Source of the DNA: Halobacteriovorax sp. DA5
GTDB taxonomy: Bacteria > Bdellovibrionota > Bacteriovoracia > Bacteriovoracales > Bacteriovoracaceae
DNA length: 64,000 bases
Assembly (NCBI RefSeq): GCF_002903145.1
Contig: NZ_PPDJ01000007.1
Span: forward strand, 248,001-312,000
Direction: 5' to 3'
Shown: piece by piece, positions 25,663 through 34,757 of the stretch
Layout of the letters: each line of letters opens with the position of its first letter
How positions within the stretch are numbered: the stretch's first letter is position 1
The notes under the pieces: model-generated
The model's database searches: none
What the model was told of the DNA's origin: nothing
The model's input: the letters and a program-made list of their open reading frames with translations, nothing else
Made by a program: the position numbers and the translations under genes

Positions 25663-27498
25663 ATGAGTAATGCTAACGAACCATCGTTAAAATCGAAAAG
25701 AGCTGGAATTGTCTTCGGCTTCGTCATCTCCTTTGTTCTCGGATCAGCATTTGTCTTTTCAGCACTAAAGGCTGGAATTACACCGGGGATCAGTCCCCTC
25801 GTCGTTTTGTTTGGCTGGGTCGCAATGGGTACCTTCTTTAAAGACGATATGAAAGGCTTTCTTGCCATGGCCCAAGTAACAGGCTCAGCAGGAGTTGCCG
25901 TAACAGCAGGTGTCGCATTTGTTGCACCAATCGTTCAAATCTTAGCAGCAGAACTTGGAGTAGCTGTTCCACCAGTCGATATTTTATCTCTCATTTTAGC
26001 TTCAGCTGCAGGATGTTTCCTAGGTTGGGGATTTGTTGGCCTTGCAACACAGAGATTCTTAACTGATCCAAAACTTCCAGCGCCAGAGGCCGTTGCCTGT
26101 GACCGTCTAATTCAGACAGCAGCAGAAAATCCTCAGGCACGACCACCTTTAAAATTTTCACTTATTCCAGGGCTAGCATTTGGATTTGTCATGGCCTTCC
26201 TAAGTCAAATTAAAGTTTTAAAGGCAAGTATATATGACCTAAAGTTCACACTAAGTGGCGTTGAAACAAAACTTCCACTTCCAATTAACCCCCTATACTT
26301 TGGTATTGGAGCACTTCTAACTGTTCCTACTGCAATCCTAATCTTCTTTGGAGGACTTTTAAATGCAGTTGTTAAAGGAATGTCGGCCGCTCAAAATATG
26401 CCAGGAACAACTTTTCGTTGGGTTGGTGGAGCAGCTATGGTTGTTGCAGTTGTTTACTCATTAATTGCTTATATTATAGAAGGTAGAAAAACTCGCAATG
26501 CTCTAGCTAATAAAGAAGCAGACTTTGATGCTGAACAATTAGAAATTCCAGCAAGCGTAAGAAAGCAACTTCTAGCATCGATTGGGTTTGGTGCATTCTT
26601 ACTAATTGCGATGATGCTGTATTCAGGAGCAACACTCGTAGGTCTTGTTGCACTTGGAATTGTTGCCCTACTACTCATCTTTTTCCTAAGTGGTCTAGGT
26701 GCACTTTTATCACTTCAAGTTGGATCATCTGCTTCACCTGTTAGTGGAACTGTTTTTATGGGAATGCTAGTTCTAAGTTTGGTTGGACTAGCAATTGGTC
26801 TTGAAGGTATTGAAGGTGTTTACTTCTTAGTACCAATCATCGTTGCTGCTTGTGTTGCCATTTGTGCTTCTAACGACTCATCTCAAGATTATAAGACAAT
26901 GCAATTTAATGGCCTTAAGGTTTCAAGCTCTTTCATCGGACAACTTGTTGGTCTTCTTGGTGGTGCGATCTCTGTACCTCTAGCGGTTTACGTTGCTCAT
27001 GAAACAGGAACACTTGGAAGTGAGGCCCTTCCTGCACCACAGGCGGCTTTCTTTGCAACAGTTCTAAAATCACTATTTATTCAAAGTGATATTCCAATGA
27101 TGCCAGTACTTGCCGGAGCAGGCCTTGGACTTTTAGCTGTGATCATTGAAATCATCGGAAAGCGTAAAGGTATTATTCTAAGCTCACTTGCTTTTGCAGT
27201 TGGAATCTATCTTCCTTCATATATCGGTACAGGAATTCTTCTGGGATCGCTTGCAAGACTTTCTGGAACAAAGTCTGTGACAAAGATCACTCACCGAGGA
27301 ATCTTAACTGCCGCAGGACTTATCACAGGAGACGCTTTATTTGCTCTTCTTTTTGGAATCCTTGCCATTGGTGGAATGGAGATCGCTGGAGTTGAAGGCT
27401 TTAATTACCAAACAAGCCTAAGCGTCTTATTCTTTGTTGGGCTTCTGCTTACAACAGCGATTAACTACGCTAAGACATCTTCAATCGAAAAGAACTAA
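25663..27498 (+). CDS. OPT-family oligopeptide/metal-chelate transporter
   Basis: The 611-residue protein is almost all membrane helices (about 14-16). OPT features include the N-terminal FVLGSAFVFSALKAGITPGISP repeat region (split by Gly-Pro turns), ANDSSQDYKTMQF-like CASNDSSQDYK near residue 410, and IPMMPVLAGAGLGLLAVIIE. OPT proteins import peptides or metal-siderophore-like chelates using the proton gradient; substrate cannot be read. SD GGAGAA precedes ATG 25663 and a terminator follows. Confidence 0.9.
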   Translation: MSNANEPSLKSKRAGIVFGFVISFVLGSAFVFSALKAGITPGISPLVVLFGWVAMGTFFKDDMKGFLAMAQVTGSAGVAVTAGVAFVAPIVQILAAELGVAVPPVDILSLILASAAGCFLGWGFVGLATQRFLTDPKLPAPEAVACDRLIQTAAENPQARPPLKFSLIPGLAFGFVMAFLSQIKVLKASIYDLKFTLSGVETKLPLPINPLYFGIGALLTVPTAILIFFGGLLNAVVKGMSAAQNMPGTTFRWVGGAAMVVAVVYSLIAYIIEGRKTRNALANKEADFDAEQLEIPASVRKQLLASIGFGAFLLIAMMLYSGATLVGLVALGIVALLLIFFLSGLGALLSLQVGSSASPVSGTVFMGMLVLSLVGLAIGLEGIEGVYFLVPIIVAACVAICASNDSSQDYKTMQFNGLKVSSSFIGQLVGLLGGAISVPLAVYVAHETGTLGSEALPAPQAAFFATVLKSLFIQSDIPMMPVLAGAGLGLLAVIIEIIGKRKGIILSSLAFAVGIYLPSYIGTGILLGSLARLSGTKSVTKITHRGILTAAGLITGDALFALLFGILAIGGMEIAGVEGFNYQTSLSVLFFVGLLLTTAINYAKTSSIEKN

Positions 27499-27515
27499 GA
27501 TAAGATCTAATAATT

Positions 27516-27541
27516 CCGGGAACTTCTAACGAGGTTCCTGG
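27516..27541 (+). terminator. Terminator after the OPT gene
   Basis: CCGGGAAC and GTTCCTGG pair over 8 bp (one G-T), followed by ATTCTTCCTTTTC on the plus strand, 18 bases after the OPT stop. Confidence 0.7.
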
Positions 27542-27630
27542 ATTCTTCCTTTTCAAACCTTGTTAAAAGTACAATCTCTGACTCAATATATTGAATTTGG
27601 TGTATAAAGTAGAAATATTAAGGAGATTTT

Positions 27631-28065
27631 ATGAAATTAATCAGTCTAGCTGTATTACTACAACTTTCTGCGATGGCCTTTCACCACTCTAATGACGGTG
27701 CCCTTTACTGCGGGAAACACGAGTCTCATATTAAGATCTATTACAAAGAAAGTTCTAAGCTTTACTACTATATCGACAATACTGATTTGAGAAATCTAAA
27801 AGAATACAAATGTGTCGAGTTCACGCCAGAACTTCCATTCTACGATGAAGTTCAAAGCGCCTATCTTGAGGCACAAAAAGATGTTGAACAATTTAGCTCG
27901 GCATCTACTGCTGTTTATCGACTCGAACACGACAAGCGCTACTATTGTGGAAATCCACAATCAGGTGGACTCTACGTTGCTTACACAAAGAGATATTCGG
28001 AAGCACTCTATCTTTACGATATCGAGTCTCAAACTTTTGATACTTACCGTTGTATACACTTATAA
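27631..28065 (+). CDS. Secreted protein with an internal repeat
   Basis: The 144-residue product has a signal peptide (MKLISLAVLLQLSAMA) and SD AAGGAG. The mature part consists of two similar units, each starting YCG and ending about 36-40 residues later with xYKC or TYRC, with a Tyr-rich centre (YYKESSKLYYYID and YTKRYSEALYLYD). Each unit probably has one disulphide. No known family is recognised. A duplicated small Cys domain fits an exported binding or inhibitor protein, which is inference. Confidence 0.6.
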   Translation: MKLISLAVLLQLSAMAFHHSNDGALYCGKHESHIKIYYKESSKLYYYIDNTDLRNLKEYKCVEFTPELPFYDEVQSAYLEAQKDVEQFSSASTAVYRLEHDKRYYCGNPQSGGLYVAYTKRYSEALYLYDIESQTFDTYRCIHL

Positions 28066-28072
28066 AAAATTT

Positions 28073-28117
28073 AGATGCTTACTTCTTATGATTCTACTTC
28101 ACCACAAGTAAGCATCT
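28073..28117. terminator. Terminator shared by convergent genes
   Basis: AGATGCTTACTT (28073-28084) and AAGTAAGCATCT (28106-28117) form a perfect 12-bp stem. On the minus strand it is followed by AAATTTTTTATAAG. The stem includes the last codons of the gene at 28086-28481. Confidence 0.75.
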
Positions 28118-28481
28118 TCTTTCCGTAATATGGATTCTTAACAGAAGATCCTTTTTGAATCCAACGGGCCTTTGCCATTGGGCATTTCACGATCTTCAGG
28201 TCGCTATTTTCAAGTGATTTTCCATTCTTGATGTAAATTTCAGAAAGAAGTTTAAATGAATCTCTTAAAGCACTTACACTTTTTATATTCTTATCACAGT
28301 CACCGTATTTATAATCTTTAGCATAGTGGCCAAGTTCTTTCTTACACATCGTTTTCCAAGACTTTAGGCCCTGGTCGAGATTTCCCTCAACTAATGACTT
28401 CTGAAGACTTAGGTAATTTTGATATTCTAACTCATGGCAAAAAACGTTAAAAGATAATATAAAAGCTATAAATAATTTCAT
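28086..28481 (-). CDS. Secreted Cys-containing protein of unknown function
   Basis: The 131-residue product starts at ATG 28481 with SD AGGAG; an upstream ATG at 28514 lacks one. A signal peptide (MKLFIAFILSFNVFC) may end at a cysteine or nearby. The mature region is helical with further cysteines (MCKKEL, YGDCDK, IVKCPM, LTCGE), enough for two disulphides. No family is recognised. Confidence 0.6.
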   Translation of the reverse strand: MKLFIAFILSFNVFCHELEYQNYLSLQKSLVEGNLDQGLKSWKTMCKKELGHYAKDYKYGDCDKNIKSVSALRDSFKLLSEIYIKNGKSLENSDLKIVKCPMAKARWIQKGSSVKNPYYGKKMLTCGEVES

Positions 28482-28574
28482 AATTTCTCCTATGGGTAGC
28501 ATGATATTACACATACCCCCCTAGGGTATATCGTAAAAACTATAAAATCAAATTAATACTTATTATCTCTAGAA

Positions 28575-29882
28575 CTAGTAAGCTTCAATTAAGGCACCTC
28601 TCTCAAGTAGCTTTTTATGTCGCTGTTTTAGTTTCTGAATTTCATTTAAAAATTGAAGGCGCTCCTTCACTTGATAGAATTCATAAGGAATCTTACCACT
28701 TTCAATATAATCAATTATTAAGCTCTCACTTATTGTTTCTAGACTGATAATTGAGTTCATTGATCGAATAGCATCCGTTAACTCTAAGGCAGGCCGTGAA
28801 GCTTTTACACGAAGTTGACTAGCAATGACTTCGTGAATACCACTAGAGAGATCAAGTAAGAGATTTGCCTTCTTATCTTCAAATGTTACTTCATAAAGTT
28901 TATCAAGGGTCGCTACGCTCTCCATTAGAACTTTAGAGTTATCAATATTATCGATGCTATTTTGAATAATAGAAAGGAGCTCAGGATCGTTAGTTAATCT
29001 CTCATCTAAAATAAGATTTCTTAGTCTTTCTTTGCTTTGAGCAAGCTGATCCTTACTCTTATAATGTAGCGCCGTAATTGAGTCTTTATGATAATAGGCC
29101 CTAGAGTCTAGGGTTTCCCCCTCGATAGGTTCAGTAAAGGTAATTCGGTAAGTGATATCATGGATTACTTCTTCACTTAACTTATCACCATAGCTAATAC
29201 TCATATGTCTTAAAGCTTCATGAATAAGAAGCCCTATTTTTGAAAAGTCACCGACACTATTCCAAACAGGCGTAGAAATCCAAGCGCCTCTATCTCCAGA
29301 ATAAAAAACTGCACCTTCAAAAATCTCTCCCTCATAAAAGCTTCTAACTCGATGTGGAGTAAATCTCCAATCAGCTTCCTTTAGGGCGGACTTAATCCCA
29401 TAAGTAATCAAAGGACTACTTTCTTGCCACTTCTCAATTCTCTCTTCTAAAAGTGGATATATTTCCATTTCTTTAATACGATCAAAAGTAAATTTCTCAT
29501 AACCAAGAACACTGGCATGTTTTTTCAAGACAACTGATGAACCTTGAGAATAATTAAATTCATCAACAAAGTTTTGATCATAAACAGCAAAGTCTAATAA
29601 GATAGGTGCACCGACTCCTGTTTTAACAATCGTTCCTCCACCAGAACTCTCAAAACCACCCTCATCTGAATTGTCCTGCACACTCTTTTTTAAAAAAGAA
29701 TTTAGATCTAGTTTCTGAGGCTTTTCCTTATGAAGATTAAACTTCTTAATATCAAGAAGTGTCTTATACTTTGATAAATCCACTTGAACTTTATGCTTAA
29801 TATCCAAACTTTCCACACCAAAGGCCTGGTGATTCAAGCATAAGCATAGTCCAATTAGTGAAATAAGTTTTTGTGTCTTCAT
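28575..29882 (-). CDS. Large secreted protein of unknown function
   Basis: The 435-residue product starts at ATG 29882 (MKTQKLISLIGLCLCLNHQAFG signal peptide); an ATG 24 bases upstream is less fitting. A Gly-rich segment (ESSGGGTIVKTGVGAP) near residue 83 precedes a mixed domain; LLIHEALRHMSISYGDKLSEEV (written in pieces here, HEALRH near residue 220) resembles a HExxxH zinc site but is not canonical. The C-terminal portion DNIDNSKVLMESV and DKLYEVTFEDKKANLL is clearly similar to the small secreted protein at 30861-31187. Confidence 0.6.
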   Translation of the reverse strand: MKTQKLISLIGLCLCLNHQAFGVESLDIKHKVQVDLSKYKTLLDIKKFNLHKEKPQKLDLNSFLKKSVQDNSDEGGFESSGGGTIVKTGVGAPILLDFAVYDQNFVDEFNYSQGSSVVLKKHASVLGYEKFTFDRIKEMEIYPLLEERIEKWQESSPLITYGIKSALKEADWRFTPHRVRSFYEGEIFEGAVFYSGDRGAWISTPVWNSVGDFSKIGLLIHEALRHMSISYGDKLSEEVIHDITYRITFTEPIEGETLDSRAYYHKDSITALHYKSKDQLAQSKERLRNLILDERLTNDPELLSIIQNSIDNIDNSKVLMESVATLDKLYEVTFEDKKANLLLDLSSGIHEVIASQLRVKASRPALELTDAIRSMNSIISLETISESLIIDYIESGKIPYEFYQVKERLQFLNEIQKLKQRHKKLLERGALIEAY

Positions 29883-30045
29883 GGTTTCAATATAGACCAA
29901 AAGCAATTTAGCAAAGGGGAAAGTGTTTAATTTATAGGCCCTGTATTTAATAAATACACAACTATGCCGAAGCTAACTAAAAATATGCTAAAGTATTAAC
30001 TAATACTACGAAGAACAGAACACAAGCTAATAATAACAGGACCTT

Positions 30046-30849
30046 ATGGATATTTTCAGTTATCAAAATTACAAAGATTTCACTATTGATGCTCTTGAAG
30101 AGCTTGGAAAACGGGTGCGCGGAACAAGGTCAAGACTTGCTGAAAAACTGGCCTGCCAAACGGCCTATATCTCACAAGTCCTAAACAAAGATGCTCACTT
30201 TAGTCTTGAGCAGGCACTGCTCACAGCAGATTTTCTGTCTCTATCAAATAAGCAGACGGAGTTCTATTTAACGCTGGTTAATTATCAGCGCGCTGGAAAT
30301 AAGAGATTAAGTGACTATTACAAGGTCAAGATAGATGAGCTTGTCAAAGACTCAAAAGATCTCAGTAAACGCCTAACTGATAAGAAAGAGCTAACAAAAG
30401 AGCAGCAATACGAATACTACTCAAGCTGGCACTATCTTGCGATCCACGCCTACCTCTCAATCACAAAGCAGTATGACAGAGAGATTATCGCAACAACTTT
30501 TTCAATTTCCACAGAGACTGTGGCAAAGGTTATCGACTTCCTTTTGGATGCGGGGCTTATTACTAATGACGGCGATAAAATAAAGCTTACATCAAAAAGT
30601 TTTCACCTTGGAAAGAACTCTCCAATGATTGCAAGACATCACTCAAATTGGCGTCTGCGTGCGATGGAAAGTATGGACCGAGCAACTGAAGATGAGCTTC
30701 ACTATTCCTCTGTTATCACTCTTTCTAAGGAAGATTTGCCAAAGGTTAATGGCATCATGGTAAAGGCCATTGAAGAGATACGTGAGGTAGTAAAGAAGAC
30801 AACCCAAGAGGATGTCTTCTGTTACACCATGGATCTCTTTAAAGTTTAG
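30046..30849 (+). CDS. TIGR02147/DUF4423 family regulator
   Basis: The 267-residue protein has the family start DIFSYQNYKDF, an N-terminal XRE-like helix-turn-helix (LAEKLACQTAYISQVLNKDAH, shown partly: ACQTAYISQVLN) and the long helical C-terminal DUF4423 region with EYYSSWHYLAIH and FSISTETVAKVIDFLLDAGLI. These regulators are most common in Bdellovibrionota and Fibrobacter. It lies between two secreted-protein genes that share a domain, both on the other strand, and may regulate them; this is inference. Confidence 0.88.
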   Translation: MDIFSYQNYKDFTIDALEELGKRVRGTRSRLAEKLACQTAYISQVLNKDAHFSLEQALLTADFLSLSNKQTEFYLTLVNYQRAGNKRLSDYYKVKIDELVKDSKDLSKRLTDKKELTKEQQYEYYSSWHYLAIHAYLSITKQYDREIIATTFSISTETVAKVIDFLLDAGLITNDGDKIKLTSKSFHLGKNSPMIARHHSNWRLRAMESMDRATEDELHYSSVITLSKEDLPKVNGIMVKAIEEIREVVKKTTQEDVFCYTMDLFKV

Positions 30850-30860
30850 TTAAAGTTTAG

Positions 30861-31187
30861 TTAAGGTCTAGCCGCTAGCATCACTTCATGAAGTAGTGCT
30901 GAAAAGATCGCTAACTTATTGGCGAATTCATCATCCATTGTTACTTCAAATCTCTCATCAAGCTCGAGGATATTTGAAAGAATAATTTTTGAATCATCTA
31001 AATTATTTAAACTCTCTTCAAAGATTAGCTTAATCTGAGAATCGGCCATAAGCTCATTATCTTCACCAATAAACGTCTCAAGTTGAGTAACGATTTTAAC
31101 AAGTCTTGAGTTTTCAACCTCTGTAGAAGCAAAAGTGTTTAGTGAAAGAATTAAGCTACTAAGTAAAATCATCATTGTCTTTTTCAT
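30861..31187 (-). CDS. Small secreted protein sharing a domain with the 28575 gene
   Basis: The 108-residue product has a signal peptide (MKKTMMILLSSLILSLNTFA) and SD GGAGAA. Its mature part (LNNLDDSKIILSNILELDE, then RFEVTMDDEFANKLAIFSA) aligns well with the C-terminal region of the protein at 28575-29882 (DNIDNSKVLMESVATLDK, LYEVTFEDKKANLLLDLSS). The pair suggests a small exported helical domain found alone or fused. No known family is apparent. It is convergent with the TIGR02147 gene, 11 bp between stops. Confidence 0.6.
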   Translation of the reverse strand: MKKTMMILLSSLILSLNTFASTEVENSRLVKIVTQLETFIGEDNELMADSQIKLIFEESLNNLDDSKIILSNILELDERFEVTMDDEFANKLAIFSALLHEVMLAARP

Positions 31188-31341
31188 TTGTTTTCTCCTT
31201 TTTTCTTTTGTTGAAGGAGTTATAGACCAACAGATGACGCACTGATAGATTAAATTAATTAAAAAAATCAGCCTTTCTTAAGCTCAGCTATGAAAAACCA
31301 TTTAAAACAATATAATTACAGTGACTTATGATAGATCATTT

Positions 31342-32961
31342 TTAAAACCCTAGCTCACATTTCGTTAGCTGTTGATCCCTATAGTAGCTATCAGTCATTA
31401 ATCTTGCAGCACTCTTACACTCGTATACGGTGTATTCGTCCTCATAAATGTCCTTGCAATTTTCAAGTTGAGTGTACTTGTCCATGCTCTTAGGAATCGA
31501 TCTAATGAGACTACTACAATGAGAAAAGTTAGATTGCCCCTTAAGCTCTTTAAAGCAACTAGCAACCTTATCCATATAGATAATATCAAAAAGCGTTGCA
31601 TGAGATAGACACTCTTGGAGCGTGTAGCTGCCCTTAAACTTATCAAAACATTTTTGCTTGTCAGGATTAGGGCCTGTTTTTGATGCTTCAGAACAGTCTT
31701 TGAATGTTTCTACATAAGCGGGAAAAGTGAGCTTATTAAAGGTATAGTCAATATTTTCATCTTCTTTATCACTTACTTTATTAACTAGAGTGAATAGGTA
31801 GAGCTCTTCATTTAGCTTCGTGAGTTTATGTCTTACGTTTTTAAAACTCACTTCTTTAATTTCATCTAAATCTAGGCTTCCCGAATCATCGGTTGTTGCA
31901 TATTGATACAAGTTAATAAAGCTATTATCTAGTGAGACTATTTTTGGTTCACCAGCATCATCAATCCTTACAATTGCAAACTGAATTTTAAACTGTGTTT
32001 TTGGTAAGTACTCTACCCTTCCATTGATTTTTATATTTATGTCACTACCAGCAAAATCAATATCTGACTTCACTGATACCTTAGGAGATATAGTTGCTGG
32101 AACTTTCGGCTTAATAAGCTTCAATTTCTTCTTTAGCTCGACGGCCATAATTTCAGGGGCCCCATAGAGTTTATTAATATACTCAAAGGAAATTGTTCCA
32201 TACCCATTACTTCCCCAGCTTTTTCCATAGCTATTTTTGAACTTAAAAGTTTTATCTTTTAGGTTATAACCTGTTATGACGATGGAGTGAGCAAAACACT
32301 TATTAGAAATATTGCATTCATCTCTTAGCCTCGTATTATATTTGATCTCTCCATTTTTCGAACTAAGCATTATGTCATCATTAATTACGATATTAACAGA
32401 TACTGGCCGTTTATTTTTAGCGAGGTATGAAATAATTAGATCAGATCTTTGATTTTCATAATCGTCTATATCAGTGATTTCTAAATTATTCCCTAATGAG
32501 ATAATTCTATTTTTATCGACAACGCTATTATGGTGGTAGCATTCATAACCAGATGATCTAACAGAGGCGTCTTCCGAGCATGGCATCCCCGGTGAGAACC
32601 AGCTTTGCTGGTAAGGTAGATCCTGCTCAAAAGTGATCCCATACTTTTTTGCTGCATAAAGATTCCTAATAACACTAGAGCCTTCTTCTAATTCTCCATA
32701 ACGAGCATAGCTCTTGGTAGCATAAATCAAAAATTGTTCAGAAATATTTATCTCAATATTTTGCTGTTTAATTATTTCACTTTCTAATAAAGAGGTAGCA
32801 CTAAAGAATGTACATGCCCCTCGATTTCCTTGATTTTTAACTGAAGACTGAATGCTACTTAAATCCAGTGAAGCCGGAATTACAGACTCACTCGCTATTG
32901 CTAAATTGCAAACAGATAACTGCAAGAGCAAAATTGTGAATAAAAATAATGAGTGCTTCAT
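31342..32961 (-). CDS. Secreted papain-family (C1) cysteine peptidase
   Basis: The 539-residue product has a signal peptide (to about residue 24), then a C1A catalytic domain without a propeptide: KNQGNRGACTFFSA with nucleophile Cys50 and oxyanion Gln44, His225 in CFAHSIVITGY and Asn243 in FKNSYGKSWG. A C-terminal part of about 280 residues contains strand-rich segments (about 280-400) and a Cys-rich end (about residues 410-539, ten or so cysteines). It is probably exported to degrade or bind proteins outside the cell or in prey. Confidence 0.85.
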   Translation of the reverse strand: MKHSLFLFTILLLQLSVCNLAIASESVIPASLDLSSIQSSVKNQGNRGACTFFSATSLLESEIIKQQNIEINISEQFLIYATKSYARYGELEEGSSVIRNLYAAKKYGITFEQDLPYQQSWFSPGMPCSEDASVRSSGYECYHHNSVVDKNRIISLGNNLEITDIDDYENQRSDLIISYLAKNKRPVSVNIVINDDIMLSSKNGEIKYNTRLRDECNISNKCFAHSIVITGYNLKDKTFKFKNSYGKSWGSNGYGTISFEYINKLYGAPEIMAVELKKKLKLIKPKVPATISPKVSVKSDIDFAGSDINIKINGRVEYLPKTQFKIQFAIVRIDDAGEPKIVSLDNSFINLYQYATTDDSGSLDLDEIKEVSFKNVRHKLTKLNEELYLFTLVNKVSDKEDENIDYTFNKLTFPAYVETFKDCSEASKTGPNPDKQKCFDKFKGSYTLQECLSHATLFDIIYMDKVASCFKELKGQSNFSHCSSLIRSIPKSMDKYTQLENCKDIYEDEYTVYECKSAARLMTDSYYRDQQLTKCELGF

Positions 32962-33125
32962 AATTCCAAACTTTAAAAAGAGTTGTATCAGTAATTAGAT
33001 ACAGCAAGAGTGAAGCCAGTTTTTGCTAAGAAGTGGGCATTTGAGGTGTGGATAATCAGTTAGTTATGGGTTGTTGGTTAGGAAAAGTGTTGAAAGAATT
33101 GTGAGTGTACAAAAATTGGCCAGCA

Positions 33126-33662
33126 TTAAGCTTTTACGCGGTAGATGCCGGCCTTTCTCTCCATTAGCTTCTCTGCAATGAACTCACGTCTAATGGTACA
33201 AAAGTCTTCGTTATACTTTTCAATCCTTTCGTTAACTTCAGCTTCTGTGTAATCACGGCCCTTTTTAAATTCTTGTAAGAGATGCTTTAAAATAACGAGT
33301 CGTTTTTTACGTTGTACAGGGATCGACTTAAGCACACCATTTTTAAAAAATGACTTGATGATCTTCTGTTCATATTGAACTTCATTTTCATCTTCGTTTG
33401 AAATTGAAACCTCTAAAATTGAACTTAGGATATTCTTATCAAGCATCTTCTTTTGTAGTGAAAAGACTTTGTAGTACTGCTCCTTGCGTGACTTAATGAG
33501 TCCTACTGCTTCAAGCTTTTTCAAGTGATGCGTAATCGTTCCAGGAGACAGAGAAAGTCTTTCTGCAAGAACTTCTGCATAGAGATCTTTCTCTGCTAGG
33601 CTTCTGATAATACTTAATCTCGCCTCATCACCTAAAACTTTAAATACGTTCGCAAGACTCAT
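33126..33662 (-). CDS. ArsR-family regulator with DUF2087 domain
   Basis: The 178-residue protein has an N-terminal winged helix (FKVLGDEARLSIIRSL, recognition region LSLSPGTITHHLKKLEAVGL) and a C-terminal DUF2087 domain (RKKRLVILKHLLQEF to the end), a combination common in Firmicutes and some Proteobacteria. No metal-binding Cys motif is visible. It begins 3 bp after the stop of the 106-residue gene, so both are in one operon. Two palindromes around the operon promoter are the likely binding sites. Confidence 0.85.
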   Translation of the reverse strand: MSLANVFKVLGDEARLSIIRSLAEKDLYAEVLAERLSLSPGTITHHLKKLEAVGLIKSRKEQYYKVFSLQKKMLDKNILSSILEVSISNEDENEVQYEQKIIKSFFKNGVLKSIPVQRKKRLVILKHLLQEFKKGRDYTEAEVNERIEKYNEDFCTIRREFIAEKLMERKAGIYRVKA

Positions 33663-33665
33663 CTC

Positions 33666-33986
33666 TTAACCTTCGCCAAGGGATGCGCGCATTTCTTGCA
33701 CAGATGGAAGAGATACGATCCACTCAAATGTACTAAGCTTAACCATCGCCTTATCTGCATCTTCATCACGTCCAAATCTGATGTCTTCGCTATAGCTCTG
33801 TGACCAATCACGGTACATAAGTTTTGTCGTCTTGATGAAATTAGCAGTCGTAGCATTTCCGTAAAGCTCTTCCATAATTTCAAAAACATTCTCTCTAATC
33901 TTTCTTTCAACGTTGATATCGATTTTTCCTCTTGAAAGGTTCGATGCCTGCTTTGAAAGTTCTTTCAATTCATCCAAAAAATTCAT
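33666..33986 (-). CDS. Small helical protein, ArsR-operon partner
   Basis: The 106-residue product is soluble and mainly helical with a conserved-looking centre (RDWSQSYSEDIRFGRDEDADKA, shown partly: RDWSQSYSEDIRFGRD). I recognise no family. The SD AGGAG lies before ATG 33986. It is the first gene of the operon with the ArsR/DUF2087 regulator and is under a promoter flanked by that regulator's presumed operators. Confidence 0.6.
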   Translation of the reverse strand: MNFLDELKELSKQASNLSRGKIDINVERKIRENVFEIMEELYGNATTANFIKTTKLMYRDWSQSYSEDIRFGRDEDADKAMVKLSTFEWIVSLPSVQEMRASLGEG

Positions 33987-34004
33987 TTTTATCTCCTGAA
34001 TCTG

Positions 34005-34070
34005 TTTTGATATTTGTCAAAATAGACTCAAGAAATAGAAAGGTCAATATTTATTTTGATATTTATCAAA
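34005..34070 (-). promoter_or_regulatory. Promoter flanked by two ArsR-type operators
   Basis: On the minus strand TTGACC (34047-34042), 17 bp and TATTTT (34024-34019) form a promoter. The inverted repeat TTTTGATATTTGTCAAAA (34005-34022) overlaps its -10 and start, and TTTTGATATTTATCAAA (34054-34070) lies just upstream of the -35. The two copies differ at few positions. The arrangement suits repression by the ArsR protein encoded in the operon, and the upstream site may also affect the plus-strand gene at 34116. Confidence 0.7.
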
Positions 34071-34115
34071 TTAGATTTAAAACCAGTATATTAAAACATA
34101 TGCTATTATACCTAA

Positions 34116-34748
34116 ATGAAACTAACCTTCTTTTCAGACACTCATAATCGCCATAGCGAAGTTCCCTTCGAATCAGGGGATATCCTCTTTCACACAGGAG
34201 ACTTCACTCGCCGTGGCTCGCTGGAAGATACGAGAGCATTTGCAGAATTTGTTGCAGGCCTTGACTTCAAACACAAGATCGTCATCGCTGGCAACCACGA
34301 CTTCTGCTTTGATGATGAAAGAAAGGAAGAGGCCGAAGCAATCTTAAAAGACAACGGCATCATCTACTTAAATGATTCAGGAATTGAAATTGAAGGATTT
34401 AAAATCTGGGGCTCTCCAATTCAGCCATGGTTTCATGACTGGGCATTTAACAGGCACCGAGGACCTGAGATTCAAAAACATTGGGACTTAATCCCAAATG
34501 ATACTGACATCCTCCTCACCCACGGGCCACCTCGCGCCGTTATGGACTTATGTGCAAATGGTGAACGAGTCGGGTGCACAGACCTGCTAAAAACTATCCA
34601 GCGAGTACAGCCTCGCGTGCACGCCTTTGGCCATATCCACGAAGGCTACGGCACTGATATTTTTGGTGGAATCATATTTGTAAACTCTTGTAGCTTGGAT
34701 GAGAGTTATAAGTATAAGAATGCGCCGATTACGTTGGAGTTAAGCTAA
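34116..34748 (+). CDS. Calcineurin-like metallophosphoesterase
   Basis: The 210-residue protein carries the metallophosphatase motifs: FFSDTHNRH (D-x-H), GDILFHTGDFTRRG (GD), AGNHDF (GNH), LLTHGPP and FGHIHEGYG (GHxH). Domain order and length match the MPPED1-like group of small cytoplasmic phosphoesterases. It is divergent from the ArsR operon. A 9-bp gap separates its stop from ywbE on the other strand. Confidence 0.92.
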   Translation: MKLTFFSDTHNRHSEVPFESGDILFHTGDFTRRGSLEDTRAFAEFVAGLDFKHKIVIAGNHDFCFDDERKEEAEAILKDNGIIYLNDSGIEIEGFKIWGSPIQPWFHDWAFNRHRGPEIQKHWDLIPNDTDILLTHGPPRAVMDLCANGERVGCTDLLKTIQRVQPRVHAFGHIHEGYGTDIFGGIIFVNSCSLDESYKYKNAPITLELS

Positions 34749-34757
34749 CAAGAGATG

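Noticed and set aside
25587..25868. N-terminal extension of the 163-residue minus-strand protein across the OPT gene start
   Set aside because: It is antisense to the well-supported OPT coding region, has no SD and looks like translated reverse complement of membrane helices; ATG 25586 fits better.
28086..28111. Continuation of a second plus-strand frame past the repeat protein
   Set aside because: It is an alternative frame of the signal-peptide protein at 27631 and crosses the terminator.
33932..34115. Plus-strand open frame overlapping the start of the phosphoesterase gene
   Set aside because: It runs antisense to the 106-residue gene and through the operator region, with no plausible protein.
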